Source: Clostridia bacterium (GTDB taxonomy: Bacteria > Bacillota > Clostridia > Oscillospirales > CAG-272). Taken from it: 33,399 bases of DNA. Within the stretch, counting starts at the first letter, position 1; each line of letters opens with the position of its first letter. Location: positions 69,718-103,116 of the forward strand of contig JAFSMU010000014.1 of the NCBI GenBank assembly GCA_017447775.1. Reading direction: 5' to 3'. Below the pieces are notes generated by a model. The model had not been told where the DNA came from, made no database searches, and was given only the letters and a program-made list of their open reading frames with translations. Both the position numbers and the translations under genes were made by a program. This document shows positions 26,947-33,399 of this stretch, in pieces.

Positions 26947-28788
26947 ATGAACGAATTTATAGTCAATATAATTCACAGACCGGAAATGGTGCCCGAATAT
27001 GCCGAAAAGGTAACGGGGCACGGCAAGGCCGAGGACCTCGGCAGGAAGGCTCTTCTGCGCGAGAGTCTTGACATATTCCTCACACAGCAGGAATGCGCCC
27101 ACAAAAACGGCCTTAAAACGACGATCCAGATGACGTATGCCAGCCTTTTCAACGACGAGGCGGTGCAGACGGCAAAAGAGCATCACGAAAAATACGGCGA
27201 CGAGATAGCGCTCTCGCTCCTCGGACTGCCGTGCAAGGAGTTCAGAGATAAATACAAAACGAAAGATTTTTGTATCTGGATGTTCTCAATGGACGATAAA
27301 AAGGCGATCGTGCGCGACGTCTTTGAAAAATTCTACGAAAAATTCGGCTTCTATCCCGAGTCTACCGGCTCGTATTACATGGACGCCGACCTTATAAACT
27401 TCATCAAAGCCGAGTATCCGAGTGTCAAGTGCGCCGTTGCGACGTGCTGGGAGGAGGGGCCGAAAGCTTACCACACGTGCAACAACTCGTGGTACACGTT
27501 TATGGACGGCGGCCCGTGGGCGCCGTGGATCCCGTCGAGGGCGAACACACACGCCCCCGCCGCAAACGCGGATGAGGACAGCGGCATCGTCGCCATCCCG
27601 CACCTTTCGCGCGACCTGCTTGCCTGCTACGACGGCAACGGTTCAAACTTCGGCACGCACCCGCAAAACGTGCTTCGCGGAATGATCTACGACACGAAAA
27701 CTTGGGAATACCCGTACCTCTACAACCTCATCGACCAGTACCGCTCCCTTGGCAAGTACAACAACGGCTATGCGTACAATATGATGTTTGTCGGCCCCGG
27801 CTGGATGAACAAAATGGGGCGCTGGGAACAGCCGTATGAGCTGCTTCTCAAATCGTACAACGACGGCTGCGCTTACTACGGAAAGCTGAAAAAAGAGGGC
27901 AAGCTCAAAGATTTGACAATGGCGGAATTCGCCGATTATTACAGACAGAAAAAGACATACACCGAACCCGAATGCGCGCTGTGGAGCGATATCCTCTACG
28001 GAAGCGACAAACAGCTCTTCTGGTACACCGACCCGTATATGCGCGCGTGCGTCAACATGGATCAGGGCGGCGCCGTTGTCGATCTTCGCCCGTATGCCGC
28101 AAAGCTTGAATGGCCCGTGGGCATCGGAACAAAGCACGTTTACGACGCAAGCTATCCGTTCTTGATCCAGGAAAAATACCGCGCCGGCTACTTTACGCAT
28201 TACGCCGGCGAGGGCACCGTCAGAAGCGCCAAGATCATCCACGGCGGCGAGGAGGTCGATCTGTGCCTTTGCCGCACGAAAGCTCACTTTTCGCAGAGCG
28301 GACGCGACCGCGTGCTTACGCTTGATCCGGTTGAGGCTGAGTTCTCGGACGGGCTGACAGTAAAGATCCAGTCGGTCATAACGTTCACGGAAGGCTCGTC
28401 TGAGATCAAATTTGAGCGCCGCATCGTCGATATGTCCGATCCCACGGCTGACGTTACGGTTCGCGAGTATATGGTCGGCTGCTACGGCACGACCGAATAC
28501 AGTGAGGATATGACTCCGCTTACGCTGAAAGTCAGCGCCGAGGGCGGCGACAAGGTCATCCCTTACAAGTACAAGTGCCGCACGGAGTCGGCAGTCGGGG
28601 CAAGCGAGGTTTCGTGCAATATCCCGCCGATAAAGACGCGCGTTTCGATGAGATGCGGGAACGGCGGCGCTCTCGGGTACGTTTCCGAGGGATATGCGTT
28701 CAGCCCGATGTTCACCCTCGGGTATGAGATAAAAGTATGCGACAAGGAGGACGTTGTAACATGGCTCAAGCTGGAAAGGGCAGACTGA
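26947..28788 (+). CDS. Unrecognised 613-aa cytoplasmic protein in galactan locus, possible carbohydrate-active enzyme
   Basis: I cannot name the family. There is no signal peptide or membrane helix, so it should be cytoplasmic. The N-terminal half (about 1-330) alternates beta and alpha elements in a way that recalls deacetylase/GH57/GH38-type (beta/alpha)7 barrels: LKTTIQMTYASL, EIALSLLGLP, GFYPESTGSYYMDADLINFIK. An aromatic, acidic cluster follows (ATCWEEGPKAYH, FMDGGPWAPWIP) that could form a sugar site. The C-terminal half (about 370-613) looks all-beta, as in enzymes with a galactose-mutarotase-like sandwich. The ribosome site is AAGGGAAAG. It lies between a sugar importer and a cytoplasmic galactanase, overlapping the zinc-ribbon gene. 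A role in processing imported oligosaccharides is inference. Confidence 0.85.
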   Translation: MNEFIVNIIHRPEMVPEYAEKVTGHGKAEDLGRKALLRESLDIFLTQQECAHKNGLKTTIQMTYASLFNDEAVQTAKEHHEKYGDEIALSLLGLPCKEFRDKYKTKDFCIWMFSMDDKKAIVRDVFEKFYEKFGFYPESTGSYYMDADLINFIKAEYPSVKCAVATCWEEGPKAYHTCNNSWYTFMDGGPWAPWIPSRANTHAPAANADEDSGIVAIPHLSRDLLACYDGNGSNFGTHPQNVLRGMIYDTKTWEYPYLYNLIDQYRSLGKYNNGYAYNMMFVGPGWMNKMGRWEQPYELLLKSYNDGCAYYGKLKKEGKLKDLTMAEFADYYRQKKTYTEPECALWSDILYGSDKQLFWYTDPYMRACVNMDQGGAVVDLRPYAAKLEWPVGIGTKHVYDASYPFLIQEKYRAGYFTHYAGEGTVRSAKIIHGGEEVDLCLCRTKAHFSQSGRDRVLTLDPVEAEFSDGLTVKIQSVITFTEGSSEIKFERRIVDMSDPTADVTVREYMVGCYGTTEYSEDMTPLTLKVSAEGGDKVIPYKYKCRTESAVGASEVSCNIPPIKTRVSMRCGNGGALGYVSEGYAFSPMFTLGYEIKVCDKEDVVTWLKLERAD

Positions 28789-28979
28789 ATTACCGTTGCC
28801 CGTCGTGCTTTATGCGCGACATAGATATGGATATGTTCTACGACAAGGAAAAAGACGAGTATTACTGCCTGCGCTGTCAGTATCGCGGAAACGAAAAAGA
28901 CGTTCTCGAAAAAAACGAAATGGCGCGCTTCCGCTACGGCGCAATGGCAAAGAGGATAAAATTCGATGTTGACGACTGA
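28761..28979 (+). CDS. Small zinc-ribbon protein
   Basis: A 72-aa protein with two CxxC pairs spaced as in a zinc ribbon (YRCPSC and YYCLRC, 21 residues apart), an acidic middle (DMDMFYDKEKDE) and a charged C-terminal tail. I do not recognise a named family; rubredoxin-like and ribbon-type nucleic-acid-binding or chaperone-like roles all fit. The ATG at 28761 is preceded by AAGGAGG (28744-28750) and lies within the end of the 613-aa gene. Its own end overlaps the following GH53 start by 14 bases. It is thus translationally coupled on both sides. Confidence 0.78.
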   Translation: MAQAGKGRLNYRCPSCFMRDIDMDMFYDKEKDEYYCLRCQYRGNEKDVLEKNEMARFRYGAMAKRIKFDVDD

Positions 28980-30072
28980 TTTTATCCGCGGTGCCGATCT
29001 TTCCTCGCTCGACGAGGTCGAGCGCTGCGGCGGAAAGTTCTACGACAATGGCAAGCAAGGCGACGCGATGGCTATAATGGCGTCACACGGGATGAACCTT
29101 GTGCGCCTGCGCCTCTGGAACGATCCGTATTCCGAGAGCGGCGAGCCTTACGGCGCGGGAACAAACGATTTTGAAACGACGTGCCGCCTTGCCGAAAGGG
29201 CGAAGGCTCAGGGGTTGTGCTTTATGCTCGACTTCCATTACAGCGATTTTTGGGCGGACCCCGGCAAGCAGTTTGTGCCGAAGGCGTGGCGCGGACTCGA
29301 TAACGACGGACTTTGCGGCGCGGTGTACGATTTTACCGAAAAAACGCTCAAAAAGCTTGCGGCGCGCGGGATATCGCCCGACATCGTCGCCATCGGAAAC
29401 GAGATCACAAACGGGCTTCTTTGGCCGAGCGGGCGCGTTCCGAATTTTGACAATATAGCGCGCTACGTCGGCGCGGGAATACGCGCGACACGCAAGGCTT
29501 TGCCGGGCGCGCGCGTTATGATCCATCTTGACAACGGCGGCAAAAACGAACTTTACCGCAATTGGTTTGACTCGTATTTTGCGGCGCACGGCGAGGACTT
29601 TGACATAATAGGATTAAGTTACTACCCGTTCTGGCACGGAAAAATGACCGACCTTGCGGCGAACATGAACGACATCGCCGAGCGTTACGGCAAGGACCTT
29701 ATCGTTGTCGAAACGTCAATGGGCTTTTCGCTTGATGATTTTTCCGAGTACGAAGGGCTTTCGCAAAACGAGCGGAAGGGCGGCGCCGCCACGGCGGAGC
29801 TTGCCGAAAACGTCGACTACCCGATGACAAAAGACGGGCAGAGGGAATTTTTGTCCGATCTGAAAAAAGTCATCCGCGCCGTTCCCGGAGGGCGCGGGCG
29901 CGGCTTTGTCTGGTGGGAGCCGGCGTGGATACCTGTTAAAAATTCGCACTGGGCGACGGAAGCGGGACTTGGCTACACGGGCGAGAAAGGCCCCGGCGGC
30001 AACGAATGGGCAAATCAAGCTTTATTCGATTACAAAGGCAACGCTCTGCCCGCGATGAAAGAATTTGAATAA
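28966..30072 (+). CDS. Cytoplasmic endo-beta-1,4-galactanase (GH53)
   Basis: A 368-aa single-domain GH53 enzyme. Seen: LVRLRLWNDPYSE, DFHYSDFWADPGKQ (89-102), AIGNEITNG with acid/base Glu146, LSYYPFWHG, VVETSMGF with nucleophile Glu249, and GFVWWEPAW near the C terminus. It has no signal peptide and no accessory modules, unlike the exported enzyme at 19447, so it probably acts inside the cell on imported galacto-oligosaccharides. The start overlaps the zinc-ribbon gene; AGAGG (28951-28955) lies about 10 bases upstream. It is the last gene of the unit and is followed by a terminator. The two GH53 proteins share motifs but differ enough to suggest old duplication. Confidence 0.94.
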   Translation: MLTTDFIRGADLSSLDEVERCGGKFYDNGKQGDAMAIMASHGMNLVRLRLWNDPYSESGEPYGAGTNDFETTCRLAERAKAQGLCFMLDFHYSDFWADPGKQFVPKAWRGLDNDGLCGAVYDFTEKTLKKLAARGISPDIVAIGNEITNGLLWPSGRVPNFDNIARYVGAGIRATRKALPGARVMIHLDNGGKNELYRNWFDSYFAAHGEDFDIIGLSYYPFWHGKMTDLAANMNDIAERYGKDLIVVETSMGFSLDDFSEYEGLSQNERKGGAATAELAENVDYPMTKDGQREFLSDLKKVIRAVPGGRGRGFVWWEPAWIPVKNSHWATEAGLGYTGEKGPGGNEWANQALFDYKGNALPAMKEFE

Positions 30073-30078
30073 AAAATA

Positions 30079-30107
30079 TCCCGACGGAAAACCCGTCGGG
30101 ACGTTTT
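30079..30107. terminator. Bidirectional terminator between GH53 and the M18 peptidase
   Basis: An 8-9-bp GC-rich stem (TCCCGACGG at 30079-30087 with 30093-30101), with A-rich sequence on the left and CGTTTTAATTTTT on the right. The two flanking genes are convergent. Confidence 0.88.
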
Positions 30108-30115
30108 AATTTTTG

Positions 30116-31402
30116 TTATTTGCCCTCATAGAATGCGCCGAACAGCTTTGTCATATAGTATGCGTCGTCAACGCCGCCAAGCTCGCGCACGGCGTGCATG
30201 GAGAGCATCGGGTTTCCTATATCGACTGTCATAATTCCGTACGTTGCGGATATCATCGGGCCTATTGTGCCTCCGCCGCGCGCGTCGGAGCGGTTGTTGA
30301 ACACCTGATAGGGAATGTCGCTCTTTTCGCAAAGGAGCTTGAAGAAAGCGGAGCTTTCGGAGGAGCAGGCATACGACTGTCCCGTTGCAACTTTAAGAAC
30401 GGGGCCTTTGTTCAGATATACCGGCATTGTCGGCTCGGCTTTGTCGAGGTATCCGGGGTGCGCCGCGTGCGCCATATCGGCCGAGAACACGACTGATTTT
30501 GAAAGCGCGCGGTATTTGTCCTCGGCTCCGTAACCGAGCTTTTCGCAAACGCGGTCTATTATTTGCTCTATCGTGTTTGAGCGAGCGCCGCGATCTGAAT
30601 TTGAGCCGCACTCCTCGTGATCAAACGCGACGGCGATATCGCAGGACGGCGCGTCCTTTGCCTCGATAACGCCCTTGATAACGGCGTGCGACATTGCCGC
30701 GTCGTCAAGACGGGCAACGGACATAAACTCCTCGTGTTCGCCGACGTAGCAGCCGGGGTACGCCTCGTAGGGCGCAAGCTCAAAGCTTACGACGTCCGCC
30801 GGGTCGCAGCCGATCTCGCGCGCGAGAAATTCTACAAAGTGCGTTTTGCCGTCGGGCGACTGGGAGAAGAACGGGCAGAGCTGCGTCTGCGCGTTGAACT
30901 TCGCGCCTTCGTTTACGCCGCGCTCAACGTGGATGGCGGCGCTTGGAATAATAAGCACGGGGCGGGTGACGTTTATGTTGACCGCCTTCGCGTTTTTGTT
31001 TTCGTCTTTTATAACGACGCGCCCCGCAAGCGCGAGCGGGCGGTCGAGCCAGCCGTGAACGATAAGTCCGCCGTAAGGCTCAACGGAAATGCGCTCGATT
31101 CCGAAATCGACCTTCGACGCAACGCTCTTTATGCGGAAGCCCGGCGAATCCTGGTGCGCCGCGCCGATGCGGAAGCCGACGTCCTTCGGCTCGCCGCCGA
31201 TCTTGAATGCGGCGATCTGCGTGCCGCGCTTTTTCATATAATAGAGTTTGCCTCGCTCAATGTCCCACGCGTCCCCTTCGCAAAGCTCGACGGCGCCCGC
31301 GGAAAGAAGCATCTTTTCAAGCTCGTCAACTGACTGGAACGGAGTCGGCGCATTGTTCAGAAAATTAAGCAGATCGTCTGCGTATTGTCTTTTGATATCC
31401 AT
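30116..31402 (-). CDS. M18-family aminopeptidase
   Basis: A 428-aa cytoplasmic metallopeptidase that removes N-terminal residues (often Asp/Glu or hydrophobic) from peptides and forms large oligomers in relatives. Seen: AAHQDSPGFRIK, whose His83-x-Asp85 pair marks the first metal-binding segment; VEFLAREIG; FDHEECGSNSDRGA, bringing the catalytic Glu pair; and SADMAHAAHPGYLDK with the last metal-binding His. The RGGGTIGPMISATYGIMTVDIGNPMLSMHAVRE C-terminal region is typical of M18. Length is normal. The ribosome binding site AAGGAG lies 6 bases before the ATG on the minus strand. It is a single-gene unit, divergent from the PII-like gene. The exact specificity (apeA or apeB type) cannot be read. 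Confidence 0.94.
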   Translation of the reverse strand: MDIKRQYADDLLNFLNNAPTPFQSVDELEKMLLSAGAVELCEGDAWDIERGKLYYMKKRGTQIAAFKIGGEPKDVGFRIGAAHQDSPGFRIKSVASKVDFGIERISVEPYGGLIVHGWLDRPLALAGRVVIKDENKNAKAVNINVTRPVLIIPSAAIHVERGVNEGAKFNAQTQLCPFFSQSPDGKTHFVEFLAREIGCDPADVVSFELAPYEAYPGCYVGEHEEFMSVARLDDAAMSHAVIKGVIEAKDAPSCDIAVAFDHEECGSNSDRGARSNTIEQIIDRVCEKLGYGAEDKYRALSKSVVFSADMAHAAHPGYLDKAEPTMPVYLNKGPVLKVATGQSYACSSESSAFFKLLCEKSDIPYQVFNNRSDARGGGTIGPMISATYGIMTVDIGNPMLSMHAVRELGGVDDAYYMTKLFGAFYEGK

Positions 31403-31433
31403 GGTTTTCTCCTTTTGGTTAGATTACAAAACC

Positions 31434-31462
31434 ATTCTATCACAAAAAGATAAAAATGTCAT
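31434..31462 (-). promoter_or_regulatory. Promoter of the M18 aminopeptidase gene
   Basis: On the minus strand, ATGACA (31457-31462), 17-bp spacer, TAGAAT (31434-31439), 32 bases upstream of the start. Confidence 0.7.
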
Positions 31463-31499
31463 CATTATTTTTAATTTTGTGAAAAAAACAAAAAAACTC

Positions 31500-31528
31500 T
31501 TGATTTTTCAGCTCGATGGTGCTATACC
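31500..31528 (+). promoter_or_regulatory. Promoter of the PII-like/antiporter operon
   Basis: TTGATT (31500-31505), 17-bp spacer, TATACC (31523-31528), 31 bases upstream of the start codon. It is divergent from the peptidase promoter, with 38 bases between the two -35 elements. Confidence 0.72.
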
Positions 31529-31558
31529 ATATAAGTAAAAAACAATTTGGAGGGTATT

Positions 31559-31897
31559 ATGAAACTGTACGTATTGATACTTAACAAAACCGAATATATG
31601 CCGCGGCTTATTTCCACTCTTATGAAAGAGGGGGTGCACGGCGCGACGATCTATGACTCCATGGGCTCCGTGCAGTACGTCGGCCACGATATGACAGAGC
31701 CGCCTCCGATATTCGGCTCGCTCAGAAAATATTTTCACCCGGAACACGCCAGCAACAAGACGGTGTTTGTCGTCGTTGAGGACGAAAAGGTGGCGACTGT
31801 CAAAAAAATCGTTGACGACGTAACGGGCGGGCTTTCAAAACCCGACATCGGCATTTCGTTTACGATCCCCGTCGATGACGTCGAAGGACTGAACTGA
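31559..31897 (+). CDS. PII-like signalling protein
   Basis: A 112-aa protein with the ferredoxin-like pattern of PII proteins: beta1 MKLYVLILNK, helix MPRLISTLMKEGVHGATIYDSMG, beta segment TVFVVVEDEKVATVKKIVDDVTGG, and the C-terminal GISFTIPVDDVEGL that parallels the last strand of GlnB/GlnK. The T-loop equivalent is short and replaced by a Pro-rich turn (MTEPPPIFGSLRKYFHP), and the uridylylated Tyr region is absent, so this is a non-canonical PII-like protein rather than GlnB. The ATG at 31559 follows GGAGGG. It is 40 bases upstream of the antiporter gene. Binding of a nucleotide and control of the antiporter are inferred. Confidence 0.82.
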   Translation: MKLYVLILNKTEYMPRLISTLMKEGVHGATIYDSMGSVQYVGHDMTEPPPIFGSLRKYFHPEHASNKTVFVVVEDEKVATVKKIVDDVTGGLSKPDIGISFTIPVDDVEGLN

Positions 31898-31937
31898 ATA
31901 ATATAATAATAGGAAGAAATACGCAAAGGACCTTGAA

Positions 31938-33137
31938 ATGATAACGAATACACTTCTCGCCCTGGGCATAGTTATGGCCGCGGGGCTGCTTATGACAAGA
32001 GTCATAAAACTTGTAAAACTGCCGAATGTAACGGCATATCTTATCGCCGGACTGATTATCGGCCCGAGCGTCATCGGGCTTATTGGCAAAGACACGGTAA
32101 AGAGCTTTGATATCATAGTAACGCTTGCGCTCGGATTCATCGCGTTTTCCATCGGTGGCGAATTCAAGCTTGACACGATAAAAAGGCTCGGCAAAAAAAT
32201 AACGCTTATTACGGCGGCGCAGGCTTTCGGCGCTGTGATTCTTGTGTTTGTGTGCCTGTTGGGAGCGGGGCTTTTCGGCTGGCTCGGTGAAAACTATATG
32301 CCGATAGTGTTCACGCTGTCCGCCATAGCGACGGCAACGGCACCGGCGGCAACGCTGCTTGTGGTGCGTCAGTATAAGGCGCACGGTCCGGTGACGGAAA
32401 CGCTGCTTCCCGTCGTCGCGCTTGACGACGCATTCGGACTTATGACATTCTCGGTGTTCATCTCGATAGCGCAGGCGCTTTCATCGGGAACCGCCCCGAC
32501 GGTCAAAACGATGCTTCTCGATCCGCTGATAGAGATCGTCGGCTCGCTCGGGATAGGCTTTGCGCTCGGCCTTGTCGTTGCGCTTTGCACGCGTGTGTTC
32601 AAATCGCGCGCAAACAGACTGTGCCTGTGCATAACGGCGACTGTCATCGGCACGGCGCTGGCGCAGATGCTGAATCTTTCATCGCTTCTTCTTTGCATGA
32701 TGATCGGCGCCGTAACGTGTAACCTCGGCAAAGACGTTGACCGCGTGCTTGAAGGCACAGACCGCTGGACGCCGCCCTTGTTTATGCTGTTTTTCGTCAT
32801 TTCGGGCGCTGATCTTGACCTGTCGATCTTGCCGAAAGTCGGCATTATCGGCGTAATATACATAATCGCGCGTTCACTCGGCAAATACTTCGGCGCAAGA
32901 TTCGGCGCCGCTGCGGTCAAGGCCGAGCCGACGGTGCGAAAGTGGCTCGGATTTACGCTTTTGCCGCAGGCGGGCGTCGCAGTCGGCATGGCGCAGATCG
33001 CTTTGACTCGGCTGGGAGGCGATATCGGCGCGCAAGTGCAGGCGGTCGTGCTTTGCGCGACGCTGATTTATGAGATCGTTGGGCCGATACTTACAAAGAT
33101 CGCACTTACAAAAGCAGGGGAGATTTCAAAGGAATAA
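31938..33137 (+). CDS. Cation/proton antiporter (CPA2, Na+/H+ exchanger family)
   Basis: A 399-aa membrane protein with about 11-13 hydrophobic segments and the CPA2 inverted-repeat pattern. The crossed-helix signature ATATAPAATLLVVRQYKAHG (131-150) and the ion-binding Asp pair LPVVALDDAFGL (Asp163-Asp164) are present; a DD pair is typical of electrogenic exchangers such as NapA. There is no C-terminal RCK/TrkA-N regulatory domain as in KefB/KefC. The lack of that domain and the adjacent PII-like gene suggest that control is supplied by the small partner. Transport of Na+ or K+ cannot be distinguished. The start follows AAAGGA. No clear terminator is seen after it. Confidence 0.9.
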   Translation: MITNTLLALGIVMAAGLLMTRVIKLVKLPNVTAYLIAGLIIGPSVIGLIGKDTVKSFDIIVTLALGFIAFSIGGEFKLDTIKRLGKKITLITAAQAFGAVILVFVCLLGAGLFGWLGENYMPIVFTLSAIATATAPAATLLVVRQYKAHGPVTETLLPVVALDDAFGLMTFSVFISIAQALSSGTAPTVKTMLLDPLIEIVGSLGIGFALGLVVALCTRVFKSRANRLCLCITATVIGTALAQMLNLSSLLLCMMIGAVTCNLGKDVDRVLEGTDRWTPPLFMLFFVISGADLDLSILPKVGIIGVIYIIARSLGKYFGARFGAAAVKAEPTVRKWLGFTLLPQAGVAVGMAQIALTRLGGDIGAQVQAVVLCATLIYEIVGPILTKIALTKAGEISKE

Positions 33138-33211
33138 CACGGTATTTTGTGTAATTCGTTACCCTGCGACCACAACATATTGGACATGACGAAAAATGTC
33201 TGATTTTGCTT

Positions 33212-33271
33212 GAAAAATCGTAAAAAAATTTTGAAAAATCTATTGACAAAATAATGCAATTGTGCTATACT
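33212..33271 (+). promoter_or_regulatory. rRNA operon promoter with UP-like A/T tracts
   Basis: TTGACA (33243-33248), 17-bp spacer, TATACT (33266-33271): near-perfect hexamers. The sequence just upstream (33212-33242) contains A- and T-tracts in phase (AAAAATCG, TAAAAAAATTTTG, AAAAATC), as in UP elements of rRNA promoters. It lies about 105 bases after the antiporter stop. Confidence 0.88.
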
Positions 33272-33399
33272 AACAAAGCGCGCTCGGGGAGGCAGAAGCC
33301 GATACGGGGGCACCAAGCAGGTCTTTGAAAACTGAACAACAACGAAAAAGAACTCGTTAATACTTTGAAAAGTACAAAAAGTAAGAAGCTAGAAAAAGC
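33272..33399 (+). other. 16S rRNA leader (5' external transcribed spacer)
   Basis: The transcribed stretch after the rRNA promoter contains AGGTCTTTGAAAACTGAACA (33318-33337), the well-known Firmicute pre-16S leader motif that includes a boxA-like antitermination element. No part of the mature 16S gene (its start usually reads AGAGTTTGATCCTGG) is inside the window, so the gene should begin shortly to the right. Confidence 0.88.

Noticed and set aside
33272..33399. A possible tRNA or the beginning of 16S rRNA at the right edge
   Set aside because: No cloverleaf can be drawn and the 16S 5' end is not present; the sequence fits an rRNA leader.

Overview
The window looks like the replication-origin region of a Clostridia-type Firmicute, plausibly an uncultured gut or plant-fibre-degrading relative of the Oscillospiraceae or Christensenellales. 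The evidence is the dnaA-oriC-dnaN-recF-remB-gyrB-gyrA order, lipoprotein signal peptides typical of Gram-positives, parS next to parAB, and an rRNA leader of the 'TCTTTGAAAACTGAACAA' type seen in Firmicutes. The genus cannot be read from the sequence.

Region 1 (1-15050) is replication, recombination and segregation. It holds asd, dnaA, a 521-bp AT-rich oriC with variant DnaA boxes, dnaN, recF, remB, gyrB, gyrA, recA and recX. A convergent YetF/DUF421 membrane protein follows, then two parS sites, parA, parB and a small two-helix membrane protein of unknown function. Most genes are on the + strand, overlapping or only a few bases apart, and several terminators punctuate the region.

Region 2 (15051-30110) is a polysaccharide-use locus. 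On the minus strand, a GH13 alpha-amylase lipoprotein and 4-alpha-glucanotransferase (malQ) form an operon for alpha-glucan. On the plus strand come two small membrane proteins of unknown function and an exported GH53 endo-beta-1,4-galactanase with Ig-like and galactan-binding-like modules. These are followed by a sugar ABC transporter (binding lipoprotein with an extra C-terminal beta domain, two permeases and an MsmX/UgpC-type ATPase). Beyond a strong hairpin lie an unrecognised 613-aa cytoplasmic protein, a small zinc-ribbon protein and a second GH53 galactanase without a signal peptide. The likely scheme is extracellular cutting of galactan, import of oligosaccharides, and further cutting in the cytoplasm. 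No GH2, GH35 or GH42 beta-galactosidase is present, so the 613-aa protein is the best candidate here for a new carbohydrate-active enzyme.

Region 3 (30116-33399) has an M18 aminopeptidase on the minus strand, divergent from a PII-like protein paired with a CPA2-type cation/proton antiporter. The window ends in a textbook rRNA promoter (TTGACA-17-TATACT) and the 16S leader. The 16S gene itself should start just beyond the right edge.
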